DNA of 64,000 bases from Rhipicephalus microplus (Eukaryota > Arthropoda > Arachnida > Ixodida > Ixodidae), in NCBI RefSeq assembly GCF_043290135.1, contig NC_134705.1, positions 40,352,771 to 40,416,770 on the forward strand, read 5' to 3'. A model generated the notes under the pieces. That model was not told the origin of the DNA, made no database searches, and saw nothing but the letters and a program-made list of their open reading frames with translations. Shown in pieces: positions 34,749 through 49,184 of this stretch (within the stretch, counting starts at the first letter, position 1; each line of letters begins with the position of its first letter). The translations under genes and the position numbers were made by a program.

Positions 34749-35818
34749 CTGGAAACTGAACAAGCACATGCGGATGTTTTTTTTTCAGTCACAGCTAAAA
34801 AAACTATACTGTGAAACTTGACATTAATAAACTTGAAGGGACCCCTCAAAAGGTGTGTTGTAGTGAAAGTGTGCTGAACTAGATAGTTATGCTGCAACTT
34901 ATTGTCACTAGTTAATGAAAACATACTTATTTAAATAAATTTAAACCATTTTATTTCCAATGCTGTTTATCTTAATGCCCACTTCTCCTTATCTTACATG
35001 TTTTGAAAAATGCGGTAATTTTTTGCTGAATTTGTGCACTTCGGACTGGTGTGGGCATGAATGGAGCCACGTGTGCGATCTCGCAAACTGTATGCAGTAC
35101 AACACTCTGCTGGGCAGCAAAGGACTTCACTATATCCAAGTAAATTAGTGCTTATTCAGCTGAAAGTTTTGGTGCTTCCTCTAAAATGGTTACTACTTTT
35201 TCCTCTTTTACCACCAAGGTAGAGGTAAAAAACTCCCTACAATCTCTTCTATACACTGAGTGGCGCATAGTCTTCAATATGCAAAGCACTGCCTCTACCC
35301 AGTCTTACAGGCAATTTTAACAATATGATGAGACACATAGGACAGTGTAACACATGTTAGTGGAATTAAAATTATCTGCATTAATTTTATTAAATTGAAA
35401 TGCATTAGCATAATGTAAAATAGTACTCTGATAGGGAACTTTAAAAAATAAGTACAACTGAACTGTGCGTATAACTGATGGTTGTTTAAGTGGTATTTTA
35501 CATTATGCTTATCGGCTACCCTATCTATTTTAAGCTTATTAGTCTGTCAGAAATTATCAAATTAAATAGCGTTAAATAAACATGTGAATCAATTTTTTGC
35601 ACTAAAATGATAAGTGTATATGTAAAGTGTGTTTTCATAAGTATACATTGCAAAACTGCATTATTACACAAAACATTCAAATAATACCTTAACTACATAG
35701 CAGTTTAAGAAATAATGTATAATTGTCTCTTTTCACTAAAAACCTTCACTCTAATCTTTTGAATAGGTTAGGTTGTCACATTATATTTGCTAAACCTTAA
35801 AAGTTACAGCTTCCTTAC

Positions 35819-36111
35819 TTGTAGGCCACCAAAACAGAGAGGATATTTCTGTCTCAAGAGGCCGAAGGCAGTCTTGTAGCTCTCTGTCGTCTGGCAGTTG
35901 TGCATAAGCACAGCAATGGGCAATGCTCCAACAGGAGTAGCAGTAAGCATTACTATAATGGTAGCATGCGATTCATCGCAGGAGGCTGTTGAGTCCAAAA
36001 TTATAATCTCGCTTGCAGATTCTAATGCTTGCGTCCACTGCATAATCTCTGTAACAACAAACACCACCGAGTAGCTGCCATCCTTCAATTTGGTTCTCCA
36101 AATTCTGACAC
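35819..36111 (-). pseudogene. MULE first-catalytic-block exon (right copy)
   Basis: 293 bp counterpart of 6036-6328: EIIILDSTASCDE and LTATPVGALPIAVL, with acceptor ttttgcag and an intact donor CAA|GTAAGG at 35818. Slightly different residues from the left arm (for example VGALP versus VRALP). Confidence 0.83.
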
Positions 36112-36344
36112 CTGCAAAAGGTTACAAGTGAGAAGGTAAAAACCAAAAGCCAGTGTTGAAACATTCGTTTAGTGACTTCTATAATGCTGCATGCCTTATT
36201 AACAGCTTTTTGCCCCTTGAAATCAAAGCTAAGACATGTGACACAATAGTACTTCAGGCGAAAGTGGTGAATTAGTGCTGCAACCAGAGCAAAACATGGA
36301 AAAAAGGAGGGGAAAGAAACTGAGTGTGCATCAACCTTGAGTTA

Positions 36345-36350
<6 letters not shown>

Positions 36351-36433
<83 letters not shown>
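36351..36433. repeat. (TA)n microsatellite left of Ty3-2
   Basis: 83 bp TA tract at the outer edge of the right arm. It continues beyond Ty3-2 at 41641. Confidence 0.95.
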
Positions 36434-36438
<5 letters not shown>

Positions 36439-36612
36439 TAGAGGTGTTGTACGTCGAAAAAGGGTCAGACGCAGCTTGGAAAAATGTGCTTTATCAGGCA
36501 GGTCTGGCTAATGGCGAGCGGCGTGTGCGAGCTACTACAACAGCCACCCATCATCATCGTCTTCTTCATTGCCAGCAGAGCGTCCGTTATTAAGATTCAT
36601 TAATTCATTACA
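36434..36612 (-). repeat. 3' LTR of Ty3-2
   Basis: 179 bp. On the coding strand it begins TGTAATGAATT and ends CTCTATTTTA, so the 3' terminus is TA where CA is usual. The next internal bases are a purine-rich GCGGGGAGTAA. Confidence 0.9.
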
Positions 36613-36648
36613 ATTACTCCCCGCGAAATAAGGGGCCATCCTGGCGAC

Positions 36649-40309
<3,661 letters not shown>

Positions 40310-40313
<4 letters not shown>

Positions 40314-41392
40314 TGGGGATTCTGGGCAGCCTGGTAATTTGCAGAATTCTCATGGTTTGGAGGCTGGAAGTTGCGACGGCGACAGTAGCGTGCTATATGT
40401 CCCACGAAACCGCATGCGAAGCAGATGGGTCGATTATCCAAGGTGCGCCATGGGTTAACGACAGAAGGTGCTGGGGGCGAAACGGGATTGGGTGCCGTGT
40501 ATGTAGGCAGCGTGGTAGGGTAGGAGGACCCGGTGCCCCGGTATGCGCCAGAAACAGGTGGGGCTGGGGGTCTAGCAACGACGGCAGCGTAGGTCAGCGG
40601 CGTAGGGACAGATGGCGATGGAGGTAGTGCCTCCGTGACCTGTGTCTCAATGACCTGGCGTAGACGTGGGTCTAACGAGGTCACTGGCGCGGATGCTTCG
40701 GCCACAAGAGAAAGCTCACGCGCAACTTCTTCACGAATGAATTGCTTGATGTGGGGCAGCAGGACGGTGTTATCAGCAGCGACGTCGTGCACGAGGGCGG
40801 AAACTTCAGCCGTATCTTCAGCGGCCTTGCGCGTCGAGACGCGCTGCTTACGCAACTCGTCGTACTCCTGACAGAGGTGGACAACATCGGTGACGGTCTG
40901 TGGATTTCTAGCGACGAGCATCTGGAAGGTATCGTCGTCAACTCCTTTGATGATGTGCTTGATTTTGTCGCGTTCCGTTAGAGATACATCGACGCGCTTG
41001 CAAAGAGACAAGACATCTTCAATGTAACTTGTAAAGGTCTCGTCCCTGCGCTGGACTCGACTACGAAGACGCTGTTCCGCGGGAAGCCGGCGCAAGGCGG
41101 GACGACCGAAGACCACGGCGATGGTGGTCTTGAAGGCGGACCAGTTGGTGATTTCGCCTTCGTGGTTCTTGAACCAGAGGCTGGCCACATCAGCGAGGTA
41201 AAAGCGCACGTTTGTGAGCTTATCGCAGGCGTTCCACTTGTTGGAAGCGCTTACGATTTCGTACTCGACGAGCCAGTCCTCGACGTCTTGTTCGTCGTTG
41301 CCGCGAAAAATTGGTGGGTCGCGTTGCCGAGGCACGCCAGTACAGTAGACGGTCGTTGGTAAGGCAGCTTGAGAAGGGCCAGGAGCAGTCAT
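40310..41392 (-). CDS. gag: Ty3-2 Gag polyprotein
   Basis: 360 codons from ATG 41392, uninterrupted. [19 protein letters not shown] and [17 protein letters not shown] are capsid landmarks shared with Ty3-1 Gag; [16 protein letters not shown] matches the major homology region; a Pro-rich segment precedes one CX2CX4HX4C knuckle, [14 protein letters not shown]. Ends at TGA 40312-40310, inside the start of the pol frame. Intact, so it could package RNA in trans. Confidence 0.9.
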
Positions 41393-41461
41393 GGTGAACG
41401 GTGATGGTAGCGTCCGATTGCGAAGTTCCAGGTTGATGAGAACCCCGGCTCCTCCACCACT

Positions 41462-41637
41462 TAAAATAGAGGTGTTGTACGTCGAAAAAGGGTCAGACGC
41501 AGCTTGGAAAAATGTGCTTTATCAGGCAGGTCTGGCTAATGGCGAGCGGCGTGTGCGAGCTACTACAACAGCCACCCATCATCATCGTCTTCTTCATTGC
41601 CATCAGAGCGTCCGTTATTAAGATTCATTAATTCATT

Positions 41638-41640
<3 letters not shown>
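41462..41640 (-). repeat. 5' LTR of Ty3-2
   Basis: 179 bp, one visible difference from 36434-36612. The adjacent primer-binding site TGGTGGAGGAGC starts two bases inside. Confidence 0.9.

Positions 41641-41680
<40 letters not shown>
41641..41680. repeat. (AT)n microsatellite right of Ty3-2
   Basis: 40 bp AT tract, the remainder of the target microsatellite. The MULE exon begins immediately beyond it. Confidence 0.95.
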
Positions 41681-41682
<2 letters not shown>

Positions 41683-42110
41683 TCTTTGCGCCACACCTTA
41701 AACCAGTAGTAGACAGTGTTGGGCGGTAGTTTCAATGTGCCATTTGCCAGCATTTGTACACTGTCATCTTCAGCTGCAAGCTTGATCTGGTAAAGCTGAA
41801 GAGCCTCGGCTGGTGTCAATTGATCTTTGAAATAACTGTGGAAGGCAGACCGTGTGTCTGCAGAGCTCCGTAGGTGGCACAATGCATCAGCACAGTCGAG
41901 TTGGTGATTATGCTCTTCCCTCAGCAGAACAATGGCACACAAAGAATGCTCCCTTTCCGAAAGGGAATCAGTCCTTTTTGTGCTTGGTGTCAAAGTCTTG
42001 ATCTTGATGTCTACAAATGATATACATGTGATTAAGTTGAGGCCAGCGGTCTTGTTGCGACTGCTGTGTTGACATTTCCATTTCTTGTGAAATACCATCT
42101 TTTAAAAAAA
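41681..42110 (-). pseudogene. MULE transposase N-terminal exon (right copy)
   Basis: Open from MVFHKKWKCQHSSRNKTA to YYWFKVWRKDH at the AT tract. It includes IDIKIKTLTPSTKRTD-like VDIKIKTLTPSTKRTD, EEHNHQLDCADALCHL (a HNH-spaced pattern common before MULE cores) and LTPAEALQLYQIKLAAEDD, a helical segment. Orientation and spacing make it the exon upstream of 36111 in the same gene, now separated from it by Ty3-2. A possible donor is the GTGTGG in KVW; splice limits are uncertain. Confidence 0.7.
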
Positions 42111-42745
42111 TTATTTGTAGTCACCGAGGATTTTTTTGGTTTTGTAAAGTGCAGCACTTTTATTTGTTTTGTCTGCTTCACTTTGTATAACTGCCTATAT
42201 GGCACGGTTGTCATCTCTCCATTAGTAACATTGACCTTACTCAAGTCATTCTTATTCACTACCCAGAAAAGCAACCAGCAGTGTTCTGACTTGTCTGTGT
42301 GTCTAAGCACCAATATAAGATCTATGGATGCTTTTACGCACATAAGACAGCAACCTGAAGCTGGCTACACGCTGTGTTTTGAACGAGCATCTTGAACATT
42401 GATGCAAGGCTTGCAGGCATAAAGCTCTTATATTACAAAGGTAAACACAAAAGGAACGAGACACTTGTGCGGCATGCGGGACTTTCTAGTGTTTACCAGA
42501 GTCCTCGTCATAATTCACACAGTACCTTTGAATTCCTTGCAGTATAAAACATGGCAGCAACTTATAAAAGTGCTGGAAACCAACTCGTCAGATCAATGCT
42601 TCACCGCTCAGCACATAACTATCTTATCAAACAGCAGCAGTGATGGCCTTGAAGACTACAGGCATGTTTCTCCAGAACAATCAGCCGCAATCATTCGGCT
42701 GATGAAAAAAAGCAACTTTCGCGAAGTAGTGCACACTACTATGGT
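42075..42745 (-). repeat. Second inverted repeat shared with 22,165-22,830
   Basis: The 5' region of the right MULE gene, reverse complement of the scrap at 22 kb. Both strands have short frames; the + strand reads CLSTNIRSMDAFTHIRQQPE and the - strand KVLHFTKPKKSSVTTNN, and I cannot say which, if either, was coding. Confidence 0.7.
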
Positions 42746-42904
42746 AGCCCAGCAAACCATCAATATTTAGAGGATGTCCACAAATGGTCTGAATATCCAA
42801 TGTTATTTGTGAATATTCAGTGGATATTGAGTGGACACTTCTATTGAAATATTAAAAGTGGATATTAATAAAATATTCGTGAACATTGTTTTACTAACAT
42901 GTAT

Positions 42905-43098
42905 GTCTAAGCGAGTTCACCCCGAAGGTTGCGGAAGCGAATCCCGGCCGCGGTGGCGGCATTTTCGATCGAGACGGAAATGCGTTAGGCTCGTGGACTT
43001 TAATTTAGGTGCAATTTAAAGGACCCCAGGTGGTCGAAATTTCCGGAGCCCTTCACTACGGCATTGATTTGGGACGTTAGTTCCCAACAATTAATAGC
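42905..43098 (+). mobile_element. Degraded Ruka-like SINE
   Basis: AATCCCGGCCGCGGTGGCGG, CCCCAGGTGGTCGAAATTTC and CGGAGCCCTTCACTACGGC are Ruka-type landmarks. The tRNA-like 5' end is partly lost and the 3' end is shortened. Confidence 0.75.
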
Positions 43099-43701
43099 AT
43101 CAAGACGCCAGATATATTTTATGTACAAAGATAACAGTAATGTGTAGCTTTTTCTGTTTATGTACATAGAGCAATGATATGCTTTTTTAATAGGTTACAC
43201 TTTTGTGAAAATAACCTCATTTGTACACATACTAGTTTGCATGTGCATGCATGCTTTTGTATTCACCCCCACTTCAGCCACTGCAACATTGTAGGATTGC
43301 ATGCAAGTTGTGCAACCAAATTTGAGATTAGCAGCTGTAATGAACATTGTGATTGTATGTGTGCATCTCTAAAAAGAATTTCAAAAAGAGACTGATTTCA
43401 ACAACAATTTTCGCATGTTACACCACAACCAGAATATGTTGTAAAACTTGATCATCGTGGGAAGTTACTCGTAAAACGCAGCCTACACCAGGTCGCTAAT
43501 ATCTCGAGTAGAAAATCAGAAAAACGATTCTGCTGCACAGCGCTGAACGCGCTTGGGCCACTCACAGGATGTGATAGCTCGTTCGGGGCTCGATAAATAC
43601 TACAGTAAATCCCACGCCCTCTTTCAAACAATTACGGGGGATTACTTCACATTACCGCGCTCACAACTCTATGTCCGCGCCACCCGCACGTCAGCCATGT
43701 T
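43099..43701. other. Unassigned sequence
   Basis: No coding signal upstream of the P element. The last nine bases (43693-43701) are its flanking repeat. Confidence 0.5.
43693..43701. repeat. Left target-site duplication of the P element
   Basis: AGCCATGTT, identical to 48137-48145. Confidence 0.85.
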
Positions 43702-43797
43702 AGGGTGGCTAGAATGGGGAGGTGTGATGAGCGGGGCGCCTTTCGCTTGGCGGAGAGGGTCCTTCGGCGCGCCGATGCCGCTAGGGGCGCTGATGGC
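43702..43797. repeat. 5' terminal and subterminal inverted repeat of the P element
   Basis: Pairs with 48042-48136. The outer 38 bp differ at a few positions; an inner block around 43766-43782 is identical to its partner; the spacing between blocks differs by about 12 bases. The likely transposase/THAP binding region. Confidence 0.8.
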
Positions 43798-43934
43798 AGC
43801 GGCGCGGGTAGTGAGCGGCGCACTTCGCTGGGTTTGCTTCAGTCGCGCCATAATTTTTTTCGTTAGCAGTCGCACTGTCTTACAAGTATGTCGTCGATCG
43901 GTGATTGCGTTGAGTCTCTCTGAAATGTCCGAAG

Positions 43935-46900
43935 ATGTCAACGACAAAAAAGAAGACGCAACGTTGGTGCTTTGTGCCTGGCTGCAACACTGGATATTAT
44001 AATTCTTCAGGAGAGAAAGTTTCCCTTTTCCGAGCTCCCACGTGTAGTGTGCTGTTCGACAAATGGATTCGTGCTATTCCAAGAGCGGACAAACAGCTTG
44101 ACGAGAACTCCGCAGTGTGCGAGAAGCACTTCGACCCAAGGTATGTACAAAAAATAGAAGGCACGGTGTTCGCACACCCGAGCAAGAGACCAATTTTGCT
44201 TACTTGCGTTCCACGTGTCACATGCTGCATTGCAACATAACCAATTGGCTGTCCTTTTCTCTTTTCTTTTTCACAGATTTGTCGTGCGTACGTTCAAACA
44301 TAGGATTAATGGTGAAGATGTATACATGCCGCGCGCTGTGCCGACCTTAACAAATGACGCCGTGCCGACGATTTTTCCTAATTTGCCTAAATACTTGACG
44401 AAAGCTCTGCCCAAGGAGAGAAAGAGACGGAAAAGCGTGGCTGAAAGTGCTGTTTCGAGTAAAAGAATTAGTGTGAACCACGACAATGTCGAAGAAGGCT
44501 CAGCGATTGACCATGACGTGATCGTTTCAGAACAGAACGTCATGTTGACCGAACAGCTGCATTCCTTAAGTGCTATGCTTCACCGTCCTAGCGAGTTGTG
44601 GTCGATGCAGAAGTTCGAGCAAACGAATGCATTATGCTACCAGACCGCTAAATTGGACAGAGATTTAACACCTCCTGTTATTCACAACAAGATAGTGTTG
44701 TTTGAAGCTGAGGAAGGAGCAGCTGCTCAGTGCAGCATCTTTCTGAACGGGTTCCTATTCAAAAAAAGTGGCTGTCAGACAGTGAGCCAAGCACAGGATC
44801 TTCTCAAGTATGCAGACACATTGACACCCTGCGTAGGAATTGGGACAATGGAAGAGTTCCAACCACTGAATTTGGAAAGCAAGGCGAAGCTATCTCAAAA
44901 TCGTGTCTTCTCCCTTTCTTGCGATGGTTCCTCATCGATTTCGCTACAAGGTATTATGAGATATCGCAGTTGCGCAAACCCTGCCTAAAATATTTTATTT
45001 GAGCCTGTAGATACCTGTCCCTGCTTTGGTTAGACTTATCCACCGATTATGGTACACTTTACAGATGGCTCATCTGGACGTTGTACTGCCTGCAGAAAAT
45101 GCAGAAACCTTCTGAAGGCTCGTCTGCTCCGTCTAAAAAAAAAAAAGACTAAGCGGCCACTTGCAAGAACAGCTGCACAACGACTGAAATGGGCTGTTCG
45201 TACGTTGAAGAAAAAGAAAATGAAGCTGCTTACCTTGCAGGATGCCCTGAAGAAGATGCGAGAAAAGACTTCACAAATCATTGCATCTGTGTTAGAGGAA
45301 AAGGTACACTGTCCCATTAAGTTGTTATAGATTCATTACTAATAGCTTCTTAATTATTTCAGCTGAAACTTCTTCCAAAAAAGCAACGGGCTGCGGTGCA
45401 GGCTTGTTTTGACGCTGCCAAACGAAGGTCCTTGCGCGGATATAACTACAATAAAGAATGGCTCCTTGAGTGCATCATCCTCAGAATGAAAAGTGCACGA
45501 CTGTATGAGCATCTTAGAGCACACAGAATTCTTGTCCTGCCAAGCCGTGCTTGCCTTCAAAAATACATCAAGGTATGTGATTGCATATGGTGTGCAGTAT
45601 AGAGATGGTTCCTAATGTTTTTATCTACAGGGATTCGCTGCTGCTTATGGGTTTAATACCAAACTCCTGAGCTGTCTGAAGAAAAAAGTTAAAGACATGG
45701 ATGAAATGGAGAGGCATGGGGGCATAGTAGTGGATGAAATGAAACTCTCTGCTCATCTGGACTTGCAGTCGTCCAGCAATATTGAAGGCTTTGTCGACCT
45801 CGGCAAGTTTACCGATGCCAATGAAAGACACCGCAAAGCTGACCATGGGCTTGTCATAATGTTCCAACCATTTGTGGGGAAATGGACACAAATCATTGGT
45901 AATATATTTTTTGCACTGTTAAGGCACATATGCCGAAGCGTTTTGTAATGCTCTATTTCTCTTCAGGTGTGTTTTCATCCAGCGGGAACGTAAAAGCCAG
46001 GCTGTTGACAAAACTTTTGGTAGAAGCTACAATTTTGTGTGAGCAAGCCGGCCTCTACGTGGATTACATTTGCTGTGATGGTGCGCCCTGGAACAGATCT
46101 ATGTGGAACATCCTGGGGATACGCGCCACCCTCAATGACATTCAGTGCAGAGTTGTTCATCCGTGCAACAAACACCGATTTTTGTACTTTATATCGGACT
46201 TCCCTCACCTCATGAAGTGCGTGAGAAACACAATGATGAAGCAGGGCTTCAACACCCACAACGGAAGGGCAAGTTGGCTCTAATATTTCTGTGGAATTTT
46301 TATGCATAATGCGTACTTCTCAATGCTAATTTGAATCCTTAACAGTTCCTGATGCAATGTGGAAATTTTACAGGCCCACTGGGATCATGTGTCAACCATG
46401 TGGAAACTTGACAGCAGTGCCATCACCTTGAAAGTGGCACCAAAGCTGACTCGATCACATATCTTTCCAAATGGATTCGAGAAAATGCGTGTGGACTTAA
46501 CATTTCATGTTTTCAGTGCCCAAGTGACTCGGTGCTTAGATTTTTACAAAGATCAGATCGAGGAGCAATACACAAATGTTGAGCCAACAAGACTCGTTAT
46601 TGGTCTCATGGCGGAACTAATCGAGGTGATGACATCCAGGTTTCCAGCAGAAGCTTTACGGTAAGAGTGAAATATTTACCCTGTCGATAATTAGTCCAGA
46701 CAAAGTTTCTACGCTTCATACATAAACATTATTTCAGGCTTCACAGCCGAAAGGAAGCTGTGCTTGACCAGGCACTAAAGTTCCTCGATTTGTGGGAAGC
46801 TCACGCAAGAGGACTTGGCTTTCTAAGCAAAAGTACCGCAGTGGGTTTGCGTGTGACGTTGAAAAGTACGAAGCACCTCCTGGAGTACCTGTGTGAGGAA

Positions 46901-47763
46901 GTACATTTCAAGTATCTCATGACGGCTCGCCTAAGCCAAGACTGCCTTGAGCGCTGTTTCGGAATCGTGCGGCAGGCAGGTGGTGGCAATGATCACCCAA
47001 CCCCTGCACAGTTTGTTGTTATCACGAGGTATTTTATTATCAAATTTTACGCCTTATGTTGCATGTCGTATAAACTTGTTACGCATCTGATTATGTTTGA
47101 CTGCTGTTGTGAGTAAAATATGCATTGTTTATTTATAGATGCCTCAGCTTCTATAGCCTGGCAAAGAGTCCGAAGGGTGGCAATGTAGCTGACGGAGTGG
47201 TGGAATCTCTTCTCTCTCTGGAAGAAATGCTGCACGAGGTGGAAGATCACAACGAAGACAACGAAAGACTTTCATCTGACGTGCTAGAAGTGTCTGTAGA
47301 TCATGCGTCATACACTGTTGAGCGAAGTGACGCCCGCCTTGTGTATTATGTCGCAGGTTATGTCGCAAGAAAGCGTGTACTTCGTAGTAATTGTGATGAT
47401 TGCAAGAACGCCTGCCTTGCTTCTAAAGAAAATGTGCCAGGAAATCTCCCAGCCCAGGCAAGCAAGCTGTGGGATCTCGGAGGACTTTTGTATCCGTCGA
47501 ATTCCTTCTATAACCTGATATTATCCCTTGAGAACAAAATCACTCGCTTCTTGAGCACATCACGTCTTCATGCCAAATCGGCCGTTGAGATGATGAAGGG
47601 GATAGGCGAGACGCAACAAATTGGTTGCGCAAAGCATGCTGCTTTTTTGACGAAAAGTGTGGTGCGATTTTATTGCCTCACTCGTGTCCACTTTTTTTTG
47701 AAAGGGATGAACCAAAAGGAAGACGAAAAGAAAGGGCGGAGAGTAAAGCCATGCGTACTCTAG
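43935..47763 (+). CDS. P-element/THAP9-type transposase, nine exons
   Basis: Exons by splice signals and phase: 43935-44140, 44277-44950, 45065-45303, 45363-45572, 45631-45898, 45967-46268, 46374-46660, 46738-47028, 47139-47763. They sum to 3,102 bases, 1,033 residues plus TAG, with every junction in phase. The N-terminus is a THAP C2CH finger (CFVPGC ... CEKHF ... AVPTIF box) for DNA binding. A basic coiled-coil segment follows (exon 3). The catalytic RNase H-like core has GGIVVDEMKLS and CCDGAPWN (acidic residues), DFPHLMKCVRN, and SQDCLERCFGIVRQAGGGN near the third acidic position. All eight introns are short (58-136 bases). Intron 6 uses a GC donor. A domesticated THAP9-like host gene is the alternative; flanking inverted and direct repeats argue against it. 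Confidence 0.93.
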
Positions 47764-47790
47764 TGGCAGTGCATGAATGGCATGCGTGGA

Positions 47791-47796
47791 AATAAA
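47791..47796 (+). terminator. Poly(A) signal of the transposase gene
   Basis: AATAAA 28 bases after the stop codon, followed by a TG-rich stretch. Confidence 0.75.
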
Positions 47797-47900
47797 GTTG
47801 TGTTTTTGTGAAAAAGTGTCTGCTAAATTTATGCTGCTGGGAACAATTCTCAAGTCACACGCTTAGCGGTATAGGTAAATTTTGGCGCTCTTAATGCGTG

Positions 47901-47938
47901 ACTCATCTGAGTTAATGTATACATTAACTCAGATGAGT
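47901..47938. repeat. Perfect 38 bp palindrome in the P element 3' region
   Basis: ACTCATCTGAGTTAATGTA followed at once by its exact reverse complement. A second palindrome starts before it ends. Confidence 0.95.
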
Positions 47939-47965
47939 TTTAGCTGCCTATAGGCAGCTAAAACT
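47936..47965. repeat. Perfect 30 bp palindrome in the P element 3' region
   Basis: AGTTTTAGCTGCCTA plus its exact reverse complement, overlapping the 38 bp palindrome by three bases. Confidence 0.95.
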
Positions 47966-47977
47966 GCTTCGTTTTTC

Positions 47978-48011
47978 TGCGGCGAGCAGCGCGCTGCGGC
48001 GAGCAGCGCGC
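47978..48011. repeat. 17 bp tandem duplication in the P element 3' region
   Basis: TGCGGCGAGCAGCGCGC occurs twice in tandem just inside the subterminal inverted repeat. Confidence 0.9.
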
Positions 48012-48041
48012 GCTCATTCGTACATCGCCTGCGAAAGGCTA

Positions 48042-48136
48042 CCCGCGCCGGTGCGTGCAGCGCCCCAAGCGGCATCGGCGCGCCTTGGGGACCGGTTTCT
48101 GCGGCCGCTTTTCACACCTCATATTCTAGCCACCCT
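48042..48136. repeat. 3' terminal and subterminal inverted repeat of the P element
   Basis: Ends ATTCTAGCCACCCT. The inner AGCGGCATCGGCGCGCC block (48068-48084) mirrors the 5' end. Confidence 0.8.
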
Positions 48137-48145
48137 AGCCATGTT
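48137..48145. repeat. Right target-site duplication of the P element
   Basis: AGCCATGTT, identical to 43693-43701. Confidence 0.85.
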
Positions 48146-48964
48146 GTTTATTGCATCGTCTAGGCCTCTAGCCGGCTCTAGCCACATCCGCCAAACACGC
48201 TTCCTTGACTAATGGCTAAATCATACAAATTGCTACACAGTGCATTTTAAAGTAAAATACTTACAAAAACGTAACTGTTTTTATAACACAGAATACGCTG
48301 TGAGAGCACTGTTAAAACTGTGAAGGTTTTCATGTAAACCACGTGTAAACAACCTTTTTTTTGAGCTGCCATGATGACTCGCCATTGGCTCGCTGCAAGC
48401 TGAACGCAGCCGAGACAAGCCCCAGTCAACATTGTTCGTTGGTGGGTTGCGCAACGTGAGGTACTACATTGTGCGCGGCGTGCTTGAATATCGTCGTTGG
48501 GTTTATCCTGCTGCTGAAGCTGTAAAAGGTTGGTACTCATCCCTTTTCTACTTCGAAATTTTCACCCGAAAAAACAGAATCCAGCATAAGGCACGCAGTC
48601 TCGCGTTGTGGCTGTAATGTGTTCGTGACTCATCACAGCGCATGTTTACAAAGGGCCCTCCTGCTTTTATTGTTTCTTAATTTGATCATGATACGATCAT
48701 GGCCTCGCCCTTTGATCCAGGTGATCATGGGTGGAAAAAAACACGCTTGTGTCAAATAATCAAAAAACAATTTGGTTGTCTTATCGCAGGCCGGTTTTCC
48801 CTGTACACTTCCCACTTGCGAGTGTTAGGCGTGACCTCCTCCATGAAAGTATAGAAGAATGTGGTTTTAATCAGAGAATAATCACTATACGCAGATATAG
48901 ACTAATCAGTAAAATATTGCATCAGTGACCCGTAAATTTGTTTGACCACCACGTTTATTTGTAG
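48146..48964. other. Unassigned sequence
   Basis: No recognisable domain. GC-richer around 48,400-48,620, where a 61-codon frame (48432-48617) has no family match that I know. Confidence 0.45.
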
Positions 48965-49180
48965 ATGTCATTTGCGGTCATCGACTTTTTTGACGCGATG
49001 AAAGCTGAAGTTGTACCGGCGTCATGGTTTGACGACGGTACATGCTGCTGGCCTTGCGTCAAACCTGATAGAAATGTCCAGCTGGGGAAAGCTTTGACCA
49101 AGCCTTCGGCAGCGTGGGTGATATGTCCGGCCAACGTAGAAGCAAGGGGCGGGAGTGGGCTGGTTGGTATTCTTGTCTAA
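48965..49180 (+). pseudogene. Orphan exon-like frame (VVPASWF..WPCVKPDR)
   Basis: 72 codons: FAVIDFFDAMKAEVVPASWF, then CCWPCVKPDRNVQLGKAL. The pattern (acidic patch, VP.SW, WP, then a Pro-Asp/Lys block) resembles a short N-terminal module common in arthropod DUF4806-type genes. There is no second exon: a Penelope-like element begins right after. A weak call that may be a captured or broken exon. Confidence 0.35.
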
Positions 49181-49184
49181 AACA

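Larger units (their letters stand above)
31518..36350 (-). repeat. Right arm of the 4.84 kb inverted duplication
   Basis: Reverse complement of 5796-10634, with small differences. Holds the same two MULE exons on the - strand and the Ty3 integrase relic on the + strand. The outer edge meets the AT microsatellite that received Ty3-2. The inner edge meets unrelated sequence, so the SINE, MITE and C-terminal MULE exons of the left copy are absent. Confidence 0.92.
43702..48136 (+). mobile_element. Full-length P-superfamily DNA transposon
   Basis: 4,435 bp. Left terminus AGGGTGGCTAGAATGGGGAG, right terminus (reverse complement) AGGGTGGCTAGAATATGAGG; the imperfect inverted repeat runs about 38 bp and resumes further in with a shared GGCGCGCCGATGCCGCT block. 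The direct repeat AGCCATGTT flanks it on both sides (43693-43701, 48137-48145), matching the 8 bp duplication of P elements plus one coincident base. It contains one spliced transposase gene with THAP finger and no visible lesion. This looks like an autonomous copy. Confidence 0.92.

Noticed and set aside
43935..47763. THAP-domain gene as a domesticated host gene
   Set aside because: Matching terminal inverted repeats and a direct repeat flank the gene exactly, which fits a resident transposon better.
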